From: Lachnospiraceae bacterium AC2029
GTDB lineage: Bacteria; Bacillota; Clostridia; Lachnospirales; Lachnospiraceae
Direction of reading: 5' to 3'
NCBI GenBank assembly: GCA_000703065.1
Contig: JNLK01000001.1
Location: forward strand, 2,440,001-2,504,000
DNA: 64,000 nucleotides
Shown: positions 50,549-59,726 of the stretch, in pieces
Position numbering within the stretch: the first letter of the stretch is position 1
Layout: every line of letters starts with the position of its first letter
Notes under the pieces: generated by a model
What the model was told of the DNA's origin: nothing
Database searches by the model: none
The model's input: the letters and a program-made list of their open reading frames with translations, nothing else
Translations under genes and position numbers: made by a program

Positions 50549-52000
50549 ATGAGTGATAAGTATGTAAGCCCGCTCTCTGAGCGATATGCAAGTAAGGAAA
50601 TGCAGTACATTTTCTCTCCCGATAAGAAATTCCGCACATGGCGGAAGCTGTGGATCGCATTGGCGGAGACAGAGCAGGAGCTCGGTCTTACAGCAGAAGA
50701 CGGAAGCCCGCGGATCACGGATGAAATGCTGGAGGAGCTGCGCAGCCATACCGAGGACATCAATTACGATGTGGCCAAGGCCCGTGAGAAGGAGGTACGG
50801 CACGATGTCATGTCCCATGTCTATGCCTACGGACAGCAGTGCCCGAAGGCTGCCGGGATCATTCATCTGGGCGCTACCAGCTGTTATGTGGGTGACAATA
50901 CCGATGTGATCATCATGACCGAGGCGCTGCAGCTGGTTCGGAAGAAGCTTCTGAACGTGATGAACGAGCTGGCAAAGTTTGCGCTCAAATATAAGGATCT
51001 TCCGACATTGGCGTTCACTCATTTCCAGCCGGCACAGCCGACGACGGTAGGTAAGCGTGCGACCCTGTGGCTCCATGATCTCTATTTGGATCTGCAGGAC
51101 GTGGACTATATGATCAGCCAGCAGAAGCTTCTGGGCTCCAAGGGAACCACAGGTACCCAGGCCAGCTTCCTGGAACTCTTCAACGGGGACCATGCGAAGG
51201 TGCGCCGTCTGGATCAGCGGATCGCCGAGAAGATGGGCTTCGCAGGTGTCTATCCGGTATCCGGCCAGACCTACAGCCGTAAGGTGGATTCCCGTGTGTT
51301 AAATGTTCTCTCGGGTATCGCACAGAGCGCACACAAATTTACAAATGATATCCGTCTCCTGCAGCATCTGAAGGAGATCGAAGAGCCCTTCGAGAAGAAC
51401 CAGATCGGTTCCTCAGCCATGGCTTATAAGAGAAACCCCATGCGGTCCGAGCGGATCGCATCTCTGGCGGACTATGTGATCAGCGATGCCATGAATCCGG
51501 CACTGGTAGCATCCACACAGTGGTTCGAGCGTACTCTGGACGACTCTGCAAACAAGCGTCTGTCCGTACCCGAAGGCTTCCTTGCCATCGACGGAATCCT
51601 GGATCTTTACCTGAATGTAGTTGACGGCCTTGTGGTATACGAGAAGGTCATCACCAAGCGCTTCATGGAGGAGATCCCCTTCATGGCCACCGAGAATATT
51701 ATGATGGATGCGGTAAAGGCCGGCGGAGACCGTCAGGAGCTGCATGAGAAGATCCGTTCCTATTCCATGGAAGCAGGAAAGACCGTGAAGCAGGAAGGCA
51801 AGCCGAATAATCTGCTGGAGCTGATCGCGGCAGATCCGGCCTTCCACAGAACTTTGGATGAACTGAAGTCTCTGATGGAGCCCCGCCTCTATGTAGGCCG
51901 CGCACCTGAGCAGACACAGGAGTTCATCGATGAAGTGATCAGCCCGATCCTGGATGAGAACAAGGATATCCTGGGCCTTACGGCAGAGATCAATGTTTAG
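50549..52000 (+). CDS. purB: Adenylosuccinate lyase
   Basis: 483 residues. ATG 50549 is preferred to 50540 because GGAAGGA is then eight bases upstream. The fumarase-superfamily signature is SSAMAYKRNPMRSE; other motifs are IHLGATSCYVGDNTD, FTHFQPAQPTTVGKR and GTTGTQASFLELF. It acts in purine synthesis at two steps (SAICAR cleavage and AMP formation). It resembles the eukaryote-like longer PurB type. It is transcribed alone and not with purA, which is 6 kb away. Confidence 0.96.
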   Translation: MSDKYVSPLSERYASKEMQYIFSPDKKFRTWRKLWIALAETEQELGLTAEDGSPRITDEMLEELRSHTEDINYDVAKAREKEVRHDVMSHVYAYGQQCPKAAGIIHLGATSCYVGDNTDVIIMTEALQLVRKKLLNVMNELAKFALKYKDLPTLAFTHFQPAQPTTVGKRATLWLHDLYLDLQDVDYMISQQKLLGSKGTTGTQASFLELFNGDHAKVRRLDQRIAEKMGFAGVYPVSGQTYSRKVDSRVLNVLSGIAQSAHKFTNDIRLLQHLKEIEEPFEKNQIGSSAMAYKRNPMRSERIASLADYVISDAMNPALVASTQWFERTLDDSANKRLSVPEGFLAIDGILDLYLNVVDGLVVYEKVITKRFMEEIPFMATENIMMDAVKAGGDRQELHEKIRSYSMEAGKTVKQEGKPNNLLELIAADPAFHRTLDELKSLMEPRLYVGRAPEQTQEFIDEVISPILDENKDILGLTAEINV

Positions 52001-52005
52001 GTTCC

Positions 52006-52079
52006 GAAATGCCATCAGGCATTTCGAGAACCGTACGCACCCATAAACACCGGGGGTCCGAAATGCCATCAGGCATTTC
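52006..52079. repeat. Two copies of a CCATCAGG-tipped hairpin after purB
   Basis: GAAATGCC-ATCA-GGCATTTC occurs at 52006-52025 and again at 52060-52079. The first copy is extended by GGTTC/GAACC pairing. No T-run follows. Confidence 0.85.
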
Positions 52080-52080
52080 C

Positions 52081-52142
52081 ATGACAGAGGGACAGGTTCA
52101 GCGTCACATGAAAATGTGACACTGTACCCGTCCCTCTGTCAT
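52081..52142. repeat. 62-base imperfect palindrome
   Basis: From ATGACAGAGGGACAGG to its near reverse complement ending CCCTCTGTCAT, with apical ACAT-GAAA-ATGT. It resembles short palindromic elements scattered in Firmicutes genomes. It may end purB transcription. Confidence 0.8.
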
Positions 52143-52221
52143 ATACAGTCACTTTATTGTCACTTATTCCTGTTAAACTCACAGCGTAAACTCGTGAAAG
52201 CGATAGGTGAAAGGGGTAAAA

Positions 52222-52902
52222 ATGGAAATCTTAAGAGTTGAGAATCTGAAGAAGACATATGGATTCGGAGAGACAGAGGTTCGGGCAGTGGATGATGTGA
52301 GCTTCTCCGTAGAGAAGGGAGAATTCCTTTGCATCATCGGTGCATCCGGAAGCGGAAAGTCGACTCTGCTCCATCTGCTTGGCGGTGTGGATCGTCCCAC
52401 ATCCGGCAAGGTGTATATCGATGACGTGGACATTTACGCTCAGGACGATGATACGCTGGCGGTGTTCCGCCGGAGACAGGTGGGTCTTATCTATCAGTTC
52501 TATAACCTGATCCCCGTACTTACCGCGGAAGAGAATATAACCCTCCCTTGTGACCTGGATGGGAAGGTGGTTGACCCAGAAGAAGTGAAGGAACTGATCC
52601 GGAGCCTCGGGCTTGAGGGCCGGGCCGATCACCTCCCCAGTCAGATGTCCGGCGGCCAGCAGCAGCGGGTTGCCATCGGACGCGCGCTGATCAATCAGCC
52701 GGCCATCATCCTTGCGGATGAGCTGACCGGAAATCTGGATAAGAAAGCGAGCGATGAGATCATCGCTCTTTTGCAGCGTGCGAACCGGACGACAGGACAG
52801 ACCATCATCATGATCACCCATGACCTGGAGATCGCGGCACAGGCAGACCGTGTCATCACGATCCAGGACGGTAAGATCATCAAGGATGTAAAGCACGGTT
52901 AA
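52222..52902 (+). CDS. ABC transporter ATP-binding protein (MacB/LolD/BceA-like)
   Basis: 226 residues; ATG 52222 follows AAAGGGG, while the in-frame GTG at 52207 is less likely. Walker A is GASGSGKSTLLHLLGG, signature QMSGGQQQRVAIGRAL, Walker B IILADELTGNLD. This subgroup works with FtsX-like permeases (next gene) in export, lipoprotein release or peptide-antibiotic resistance. The cassette continues with a two-component system. Confidence 0.93.
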   Translation: MEILRVENLKKTYGFGETEVRAVDDVSFSVEKGEFLCIIGASGSGKSTLLHLLGGVDRPTSGKVYIDDVDIYAQDDDTLAVFRRRQVGLIYQFYNLIPVLTAEENITLPCDLDGKVVDPEEVKELIRSLGLEGRADHLPSQMSGGQQQRVAIGRALINQPAIILADELTGNLDKKASDEIIALLQRANRTTGQTIIMITHDLEIAAQADRVITIQDGKIIKDVKHG

Positions 52903-52915
52903 CGGGGAGAGGAAA

Positions 52916-55510
52916 ATGAACGTCATTAAAGAATTCACGAAAAGAAATATGTCACGAAACCGGAAACGTACCATCGTGACTATTATCGGCGTCATGCTTT
53001 CCACAGCGCTGATCTGCACGGTGGCAGGTATGGTGGCGACCTTCCGTCATTCCATCATTGAGGATTATAAGGAGAAGGAAGGAGATTATCACCTGTGTTA
53101 CGGGATCGACGGAAATATCAAGCAGTATGAGATCGCCACGAATCAGGCACATGCGGAGAAGACCGGGGTGATCCAGACCCTTGGGTTCTCGACGATCGAT
53201 CTGGAAGATGTCAGAAAGGACTATTTATGCATCTACGGTCTGGGCGACGGTGTGGAGGATCAGATGCGTTTCACCATGAAGGAGGGACGCTTCCCGGAGA
53301 ATAACAGGGAGATTGTCCTGTCGGCGGACTATATCAGAGCAGGCGGACAGGAGAAGATCGGAGACAAGATCACACTGAACCTGGGACGCAGGACAGATGT
53401 GGAGGATCATTCGGTAAATCTCGGAAACAGCTATTTCTCCGACGTGGAGACCTGGGAACCCGGCAAGGATGTGGAATATGAGGTGGTCGGGATCATCGAC
53501 GACAAGTACAGCTTTGTGGGATACAACGGAGCCGGCTTCGGCTGCTTTACCCGTGAACCGGAGTATCAGGGCGGCTATGTACAGGTATTCATCCGTCTGG
53601 ATCAGCCCACGGAATTCAGTCAGATCCAGTCCACGATCAATTCGGCACTGGAACATGCCGACGTGGTCGACACTCCATTTGACTGGAGTACCAATACCCT
53701 GGTGCGTTATGAGGGTGGCTTCAGTGAGACCGCAACGAAAATGGTCTTCGCACTGGGCGGAGTGATCTGCCTGATCATTGTGGGTACCAGCATTTTCGTG
53801 ATCTCCAACAGCTTCCGCATTTCCGTAGAGGATAAGAAGGTTCAGTTCGGTATGCTGGCAAGCATCGGCGCCACCAAGCGCCAGATCCGGAATATCGTGC
53901 TTCGGGAGGCAGGGTATATCTTCCTGATCGGAACCACGGCGGGCATGGCCCTGGGAGCCCTGGTCATCTGGATCCTGGACTGTATCGTGAACTTCCTTCT
54001 GAGGGATATGCTCATTATGAAAATGCTTTACACGCTGCCCTGGTGGGTCGTGGTGTTTACGATCGCTCTTTCCGGCGTTACCATTTTCTTTGCATCGCTG
54101 ATTCCGGCAAAGATGGCGACACGGATCACTCCTATTGAGATCATTCGCGGCGGCAGTGATATCCGGATCGATGAAAATGCGCTGAAGAGCCGCGCACTGA
54201 CCAGAAAAATGTTCGGTGTGGGCGGAACCATTGCCGAGAAGAATATCCGAAGGAACCGTAAGAAATACAGAGCGGCCATCGTGTCACTGACCATCGGTGT
54301 TGCAACCTTTATCGGTGTGTCCAGCTTTGTCGGTTACGGAAGGAAACTTGTGGGCGAGGTTTATGCGGATGTGGATTATAACATTACCGTAAATCCCGTG
54401 GGTGAGATGACCGAAGAGAATATGAAGGAGACGACACAGATTTACGACAGGATCCGTTCCATGAGTGGGATCAAGGACAGCTGCTATTTTATGGATTCCA
54501 ACGGGGAAATCGATGTCGAAACCGTCGGAACGGAGAAAACACAGGGAGAATATGCGGAACTGAATTACAGGGAGACCATCAATTTTGTAATTCTGAAGAA
54601 GAATGATTTCAGAAAATATATGGCACGGCTCGGCGTTACCGAGGAGCCTTCCGGGGTTGCATTCCTTGCCGATCGTGCGATATACTATAACGCGGACGGC
54701 GTAAAGACGGAAGGCCGGAATCTCACCGTGCAGGACGGAGATACGATCACGGTGTACATACCCGAGTCTGAGAGAGTGCTGACACAGGAAGAACTGGAGT
54801 CCGGTGAAGGAGATATCTATAATTATACCGAAAAAGAGGTGAAGATCACACGTGTTGTCGGTGAGGATGAGCTTCCTGTCGGAGTAGGTGTCGGCTTTAA
54901 GCAGTACGGAGGACTGGTCCTGATCGTAAGCGAGGATTACTTCGACAAGCTGCCGGTAGACGCATTCCTTCGTACACTTTTTATCGATGCGGAGGATCCC
55001 ATCGAATTCCAGAAGGGGATCGATGCGATCGCCGGTACCGGCAATGACACTGTCCGTATCTACAACGCCGAACATGAACGCCAGAGCAACAGCCGGATGA
55101 TCCTTGTACTGGAGATTTTCCTGTATGGTTTCATCATCGTTATCGTTCTGATCGGTGTGACAAATGTGGTAAATACCATCAACACCAGTATGAAGATGCG
55201 GAGCCGTGAATTTGCCATGCTGCGGTCTGTGGGAATGACGAAGAAGGATTTCCGGCGCATGATCCGGGCAGAGGGAATTCTATACTCCCTGAAGTCTGTG
55301 ATCTTCGGTATCCCCATCGGCCTCATGCTTTGCGGTCTGGTATATCTGGCAGTGCGGAGACAGTTCGACTACGGCATTATCATTCCATGGTTCTCCATCG
55401 TGATAGCCGTTGCAGGTGTGGCCCTGATCGTAGGGATCATCATGTGGAACTCCGTCCGCAGAGTTCGGAAGCAGAATATCATTGACACCATCCGGATGAG
55501 AAACTACTGA
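52916..55510 (+). CDS. FtsX-like ABC transporter permease
   Basis: 864 residues with eight membrane helices in two halves: one N-terminal helix (about 18-40), a large extracellular domain (45-265), three helices (about 275-400), then again one helix (about 460-480), an extracellular domain (485-735) and three helices (740-860). Each half is of the MacB_PCD-FtsX type. Signature stretches: KKVQFGMLASIGATKRQIRN and SREFAMLRSVGMTKKDFRR. Such transporters with an adjacent OmpR-type system often respond to cell-envelope stress or antimicrobial peptides; that is an inference. Confidence 0.9.
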   Translation: MNVIKEFTKRNMSRNRKRTIVTIIGVMLSTALICTVAGMVATFRHSIIEDYKEKEGDYHLCYGIDGNIKQYEIATNQAHAEKTGVIQTLGFSTIDLEDVRKDYLCIYGLGDGVEDQMRFTMKEGRFPENNREIVLSADYIRAGGQEKIGDKITLNLGRRTDVEDHSVNLGNSYFSDVETWEPGKDVEYEVVGIIDDKYSFVGYNGAGFGCFTREPEYQGGYVQVFIRLDQPTEFSQIQSTINSALEHADVVDTPFDWSTNTLVRYEGGFSETATKMVFALGGVICLIIVGTSIFVISNSFRISVEDKKVQFGMLASIGATKRQIRNIVLREAGYIFLIGTTAGMALGALVIWILDCIVNFLLRDMLIMKMLYTLPWWVVVFTIALSGVTIFFASLIPAKMATRITPIEIIRGGSDIRIDENALKSRALTRKMFGVGGTIAEKNIRRNRKKYRAAIVSLTIGVATFIGVSSFVGYGRKLVGEVYADVDYNITVNPVGEMTEENMKETTQIYDRIRSMSGIKDSCYFMDSNGEIDVETVGTEKTQGEYAELNYRETINFVILKKNDFRKYMARLGVTEEPSGVAFLADRAIYYNADGVKTEGRNLTVQDGDTITVYIPESERVLTQEELESGEGDIYNYTEKEVKITRVVGEDELPVGVGVGFKQYGGLVLIVSEDYFDKLPVDAFLRTLFIDAEDPIEFQKGIDAIAGTGNDTVRIYNAEHERQSNSRMILVLEIFLYGFIIVIVLIGVTNVVNTINTSMKMRSREFAMLRSVGMTKKDFRRMIRAEGILYSLKSVIFGIPIGLMLCGLVYLAVRRQFDYGIIIPWFSIVIAVAGVALIVGIIMWNSVRRVRKQNIIDTIRMRNY

Positions 55511-55527
55511 TTTAGAAGGAGAAGAGT

Positions 55528-56193
55528 ATGAAGATCAAACTGATCCTGGTTGAAGACAGCCCCATGATCATCCGCGGGCTGCAGTATACACTGGAGCAGG
55601 CCGGCTATGATGTGACCGTCTGCATGTCCGCCCATATGGCGGAGGACCGTCTGGACCGTATGCATTTCGATGTGGCGATCCTGGACGTGAACCTTCCTGA
55701 CGGCAGCGGCTTCGACCTCTGCAGGCGTCTGAAGACCGAAACGGATACCCCGGTCATCTTCCTGACAGCAAGAGATGAGGAAAATGACGTGGTACAGGGC
55801 TTTGACCTGGGTGCGGATGAGTACATCCTGAAGCCCTTCCGGAACCGGGAACTGATCTCCCGCATCGAAAATGTGCTGCGACGCACGGGTAAGACGAAGA
55901 AGACCCTGAACGCAGGCAAGGTGGAGATTGATGTGGAGAAGGATCAGGTGTTCGTGGACGGAAAGGAAGTTGAGTTTACCCAGCTGGAGTATAAGATCCT
56001 CTACATGCTGATGCAGAATGCCGGACAGACGGTGACCCGGGAGCAAATCCTGGACCGGATCTGGGATATTGCAGGGAATTTCGTAGAGGACAACACTCTT
56101 ACGGTTTACATAAAAAGGATCCGGGACAAGTTGGGAGATGCGGATGTGATCCGCACAGTAAAGGGTATCGGATACCGTGTGGATGCGGAATGA
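55528..56193 (+). CDS. OmpR/PhoB family response regulator
   Basis: 221 residues. The receiver (1-115) has the acidic pocket VEDSPM, the phospho-acceptor Asp in AILDVNLPDG and Lys in YILKPFRNRE. The winged helix (about 125-220) shows FTQLEYKILYMLMQNAGQTVTREQ and NTLTVYIKRIRDKLGD with IRTVKGIGYRVD. It likely controls the ABC genes just upstream. Start ATG 55528 follows AGAAGGAGAAG. Confidence 0.95.
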   Translation: MKIKLILVEDSPMIIRGLQYTLEQAGYDVTVCMSAHMAEDRLDRMHFDVAILDVNLPDGSGFDLCRRLKTETDTPVIFLTARDEENDVVQGFDLGADEYILKPFRNRELISRIENVLRRTGKTKKTLNAGKVEIDVEKDQVFVDGKEVEFTQLEYKILYMLMQNAGQTVTREQILDRIWDIAGNFVEDNTLTVYIKRIRDKLGDADVIRTVKGIGYRVDAE

Positions 56194-56269
56194 TCATATC
56201 ATTGTGACGTTCTGGGCGGAAGGACCGTCTCACTATGACGTCGCAGGTGGAAGGATCTTCAGAGATAAC

Positions 56270-57553
56270 ATGCAGGAGAATAAACGTAAAAATTACATAA
56301 CCCGCAGAACCTGGTTTCACTGGCTGCCGGCAGGCATTCTTTCACTGCTGCTGGCAGCAGTTTTGCTGTACGGAAATATCCGTCTGATCGCTGATGATAA
56401 TGAGAAGGATGCCGAGAGGACCGCCATTCTGGTGGGGACCCTGAGGGAGAATCTCCCCGATCTGTCGGATACGGATATCATCATGCTGCTGAAGGGCGGC
56501 GAGAACAGTGAAGAAGTGCAGGCAAGGGGTGCGGAGATCCTGCAGAAGTACGGTTATGATGCCACATTTTTCTCCAAACCCGGAGATGATCTGCTTCTCC
56601 GGCTGGTTACCTTTAACATGTGCGTGCTCATGACTGCAGGAGCCTGCTGTGTGATCCTGTATGTGGTGCACCGCCGCAGGATCCGAAGAGAAGTGCGGGA
56701 GCTGCAGGCTTATTTCCGTGAGCTGAACCGGGGGAGCTATAATCTTGATATGCTGAACAGCTCCTCCGAGAGTGATCTGTCCCTGCTTCAGAGCGACATT
56801 TTCAAGATCACACAGCTGCTGAAGACCAGCGCGGAGGAGTCCAAGGAGAAGAGTGAGCAGCTGTCCCGCTGGCTGGCGGACATTTCCCATCAGCTGAAGA
56901 CGCCGATCGCATCCATACGGATCGACTTGGATAATATGATGGATGATCCGGACATGCCGCCGGAGCTGAGAAAGGAATTCATGAAGGAGTGCAGCATCCA
57001 GCTGGAGTGGATCTCCTCCCTGGTACAGACGCTGCTGAAGCTGGCGAGGATCGACGCCGGAACCGTGGAACTGAAGAAGGAGGAAATGGATCTTTTAGAG
57101 GTGGCAAAGGAGGCGCAGAGCAAGCTGGGGATCCTGTCGGAGATCTCCGGCGTGGATATCGTGTGGGAGACCGAGCCCAAGGGGGAACCCCTGGATCCGG
57201 CAACTCTTTCACCGGTCCTCCTTCAGGGAGATCCTTCCTGGCAGCTGGAGGCCATCAGCAATATCATCAAGAACTGTCTGGAGCATTCCACAGCGGGTTC
57301 GAAGGTCTATCTGTCCCTCAGGGACACCACCGTTTTCAAGGAACTGACCATCCGCGATGAGGGCGAGGGCATACCGGAAGCGGATCTTCCCCACATCTTC
57401 GAACGGTTCTACCGTGCGGAGAACGCCAGACAGGAATCCGTGGGCATCGGTCTGTCCCTGGCGTCCAGCATCGTGGAAGCCGGCGGAGGGAAGATCATGG
57501 TAAGCTCCGAACGGGGGAAGGGCACGTCCTTCGCGATCCGGTATCTGACGTAG
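56270..57553 (+). CDS. Sensor histidine kinase (HisKA/HATPase)
   Basis: About 427 residues from ATG 56270; the frame is open further up to ATG 56183, and the true start is uncertain. Two membrane helices (about 19-40 and 112-135) frame an extracellular loop of about 70 residues. A HAMP-like segment leads to HisKA with LADISHQLKTPIASIR (phospho-His) and HATPase with NIIKNCLEHS, DEGEGIPEADL and VGIGLSLASSIVE. It pairs with the response regulator upstream. It is not of the short-loop Bce type. Confidence 0.9.
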   Translation: MQENKRKNYITRRTWFHWLPAGILSLLLAAVLLYGNIRLIADDNEKDAERTAILVGTLRENLPDLSDTDIIMLLKGGENSEEVQARGAEILQKYGYDATFFSKPGDDLLLRLVTFNMCVLMTAGACCVILYVVHRRRIRREVRELQAYFRELNRGSYNLDMLNSSSESDLSLLQSDIFKITQLLKTSAEESKEKSEQLSRWLADISHQLKTPIASIRIDLDNMMDDPDMPPELRKEFMKECSIQLEWISSLVQTLLKLARIDAGTVELKKEEMDLLEVAKEAQSKLGILSEISGVDIVWETEPKGEPLDPATLSPVLLQGDPSWQLEAISNIIKNCLEHSTAGSKVYLSLRDTTVFKELTIRDEGEGIPEADLPHIFERFYRAENARQESVGIGLSLASSIVEAGGGKIMVSSERGKGTSFAIRYLT

Positions 57554-57615
57554 GATGCCTCCTGAATCTTCCGTGCTCTGAGGTTTTGGGAGGAGCAGGA
57601 ATCAAAAAATAATGG

Positions 57616-57644
57616 TTGCCATACAAGAGTCACTAGGCTATAAT
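57616..57644 (+). promoter_or_regulatory. purA promoter
   Basis: TTGCCA (57616-57621), 17-base spacer, consensus TATAAT (57639-57644); transcription would start near 57651. Confidence 0.85.
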
Positions 57645-57653
57645 ATATGGGCA

Positions 57654-57695
57654 AGAGCCGTCTGTATCTTGCAGACGGCTCTGACTTTGTGTTTT
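57654..57695 (+). terminator. Hairpin at the 5' end of the purA leader, possible attenuator
   Basis: AGAGCCGTCTG (57654-57664) pairs perfectly with CAGACGGCTCT (57672-57682), followed by GACTTTGTGTTTT. It begins about three bases after the predicted transcript start and 60 bases before the start codon. Confidence 0.6.
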
Positions 57696-57740
57696 GAGGG
57701 ACGTTTTCAACAGGAAAAACCGTCAAAGAAAGGATAAACT

Positions 57741-59024
57741 ATGGTTACAGCAATCGTAGGTGCAAATTGGGGCGATGAGGGTAAAGGCAAGATCACGGAT
57801 ATGCTTGCCGAGACATCGGATATCATCATCCGGTTTCAGGGCGGAGCAAATGCAGGACATACCATCATCAACAACTATGGGAAGTTCGCGCTGCACACCC
57901 TGCCGTCGGGCGTTTTCTATGATCATACCACCAGCATCATCGGAAATGGTGTGGCTCTGGATATTCCGAAGCTGTTCCGTGAGATCAAGGACATCGAGGA
58001 GAAGGGCGTGCCCACTCCGAAGATCCTGGTTTCCGACCGTGCACAGATGGTAATGCCGTATCATGTGCTCTTTGATACCTATGAGGAGGCACGTCTGGCC
58101 GGCAAGTCCTTCGGCTCCACCAAGTCCGGTATCGCACCCTTCTATTCCGATAAATATGCGAAGATCGGCTTCCAGGTAAGTGAGCTCTTCGATGACGAGG
58201 AGTCCCTGAAGGATAAGATCAGCCGTGTGATCACACAGAAAAATGTACTGCTTGAGCATCTCTATCATCAGCCGCTGCTGACGGTGGAGGGCGTATATGC
58301 AACGCTTATGGAATATAAGGAAATGGTTGCACCCTATGTATGCGACGTATCCGCATTCCTGTATGAGGCCATCAAGGAAGGCAAGAACATCCTGCTGGAG
58401 GGCCAGCTGGGTTCCATGAAGGATCCGGACCACGGAATCTATCCGATGGTAACCTCTTCCTCCACACTGGCTGCTTACGGCGCCATCGGTGCAGGCATTC
58501 CGCCGTATGAGATCAAGAAGATCGTAACCGTTGTCAAGGCTTATTCCAGTGCGGTCGGTGCAGGAGAGTTCGTCAGCGAGATCTTCGGAGATGAGGCAGA
58601 TGAGCTTCGTAAGCGCGGAGGTGACGGAGGAGAGTTCGGAGCAACCACAGGACGGCCCCGTCGTATGGGATGGTTTGACTGCGTGGCAACCCGTTACGGC
58701 TGCCGGATCCAGGGAACCACCGATGTGGCGTTCACCGTACTTGACGTACTTGGATACCTGGATGAGATCCCGGTATGCGTAGGCTACGAGATCGACGGTG
58801 AGGTTACGAAGGACTTCCCCGTGACCGCAAAGCTGAAGAAGGCAAAGCCGGTCTACGAGACACTTCCCGGATGGAAGACCGAGATCCGTGGCATCACAAA
58901 GTACGAGGATCTTCCGGAGAACTGCCGCAGGTATATCGAGTTCATCGAGAAGGAGATCGGATTCCCCATCACGATGGTATCCAACGGACCTGGACGGCAC
59001 GAGATCATCTACCGGAACAAATAA
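57741..59024 (+). CDS. purA: Adenylosuccinate synthetase
   Basis: 427 residues. It joins aspartate to IMP with GTP, the first step to AMP. Motifs: ANWGDEGKGKITDMLA (GTP loop with catalytic Asp), RFQGGANAGHTI with catalytic His, GTTGRPRRMGWFD-type segment (here ATTGRPRRMGWFD) and C-terminal ISNGPGR-like SNGPGRHE. AAAGGATAA precedes the ATG. It has its own promoter. The antisense frame is a shadow. Confidence 0.97.
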   Translation: MVTAIVGANWGDEGKGKITDMLAETSDIIIRFQGGANAGHTIINNYGKFALHTLPSGVFYDHTTSIIGNGVALDIPKLFREIKDIEEKGVPTPKILVSDRAQMVMPYHVLFDTYEEARLAGKSFGSTKSGIAPFYSDKYAKIGFQVSELFDDEESLKDKISRVITQKNVLLEHLYHQPLLTVEGVYATLMEYKEMVAPYVCDVSAFLYEAIKEGKNILLEGQLGSMKDPDHGIYPMVTSSSTLAAYGAIGAGIPPYEIKKIVTVVKAYSSAVGAGEFVSEIFGDEADELRKRGGDGGEFGATTGRPRRMGWFDCVATRYGCRIQGTTDVAFTVLDVLGYLDEIPVCVGYEIDGEVTKDFPVTAKLKKAKPVYETLPGWKTEIRGITKYEDLPENCRRYIEFIEKEIGFPITMVSNGPGRHEIIYRNK

Positions 59025-59056
59025 TTCAAAACAACAATATGAGTATCATAACAATA

Positions 59057-59091
59057 AGACGGGACAACTCCATGGCGGAGTTGTCCCGTCT
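59057..59091. terminator. Terminator between convergent purA and REC-XRE genes
   Basis: A 15-base perfect stem (59057-59071 with 59077-59091), loop ATGGC. The minus-strand side continues TTATTGTTATG, so it best serves the minus operon, but can work for both. Confidence 0.75.
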
Positions 59092-59093
59092 GT

Positions 59094-59687
59094 TCAGCTC
59101 GTCAGCTCGTCCAGCGTCACGCCCAGCACCTTCGCCAGCTTCATGAAGGTGACCACATCCGGTACCCGGTCCCCGCTTTCCCAGCGGTAGACGGTCTGCA
59201 CGGACACGTCCATCTTCTCGGCCAGGTCCTTCCGGCTGATCTCCCGGCGCTCCCGGATCTCCTCAAGCCGCTTCCCCAGAGGAGCCTTTCCGCTGAAGTT
59301 GGCCTCGATGATCTCGTCTGTCAGAGAGGATACGGGATAACGGAGATGGTTCAGCGCATCCTTCAGCTTGGCCTGGTTCACCGGCTTCATGATGAAACCG
59401 CTGGCATAGTATTCGTAGGCCTCCAGAGCATACTCACCATAACCGGTGATGAAGATCAGATTCGTGTGCGGAGAGACCTCAAGGATCTTGCTGGCCAGTG
59501 TCATTCCGTTCATTCCCGGCATTTCCACATCCAGGAAGACCGCATCGAAGCCGTGCTTCCGGAAGAGAGACAGAGCTTCCTCCGGATCCGTGCATCCCAT
59601 GCAGGTGATGTCCGGTGAGAGACTTTTCAGTTCGTCAATGATATCGTCCACGATCAGACGATGGTCGTCTACTACAAGTGCTTTCAT
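59094..59687 (-). CDS. Response regulator with REC and XRE-type HTH
   Basis: 197 residues on the minus strand. The receiver (1-120) has VDDHRLIV, the phospho-Asp in AVFLDVEMPGMNG and Lys in FIMKPVNQAK, and is most like LytR/AlgR receivers. Instead of a LytTR domain the output is a Cro/C1-type HTH (about 140-196): LEEIRERREISRKDLAEKM, VQTVYRWESGDRVPD, LAKVLGVTLDEL. This is an unusual output for a response regulator. AAGGGGAAA precedes the ATG. It follows its kinase by 39 bases. Confidence 0.9.
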   Translation of the reverse strand: MKALVVDDHRLIVDDIIDELKSLSPDITCMGCTDPEEALSLFRKHGFDAVFLDVEMPGMNGMTLASKILEVSPHTNLIFITGYGEYALEAYEYYASGFIMKPVNQAKLKDALNHLRYPVSSLTDEIIEANFSGKAPLGKRLEEIRERREISRKDLAEKMDVSVQTVYRWESGDRVPDVVTFMKLAKVLGVTLDELTS

Positions 59688-59726
59688 AATATTTCCCCTT
59701 CTTATGAATCAAATGTTTTGACGTAT

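Noticed and set aside
57723-59000. A 425-codon minus-strand frame opposite purA
   Set aside because: PurA motifs are complete on the plus strand; the antisense frame has no family motifs.
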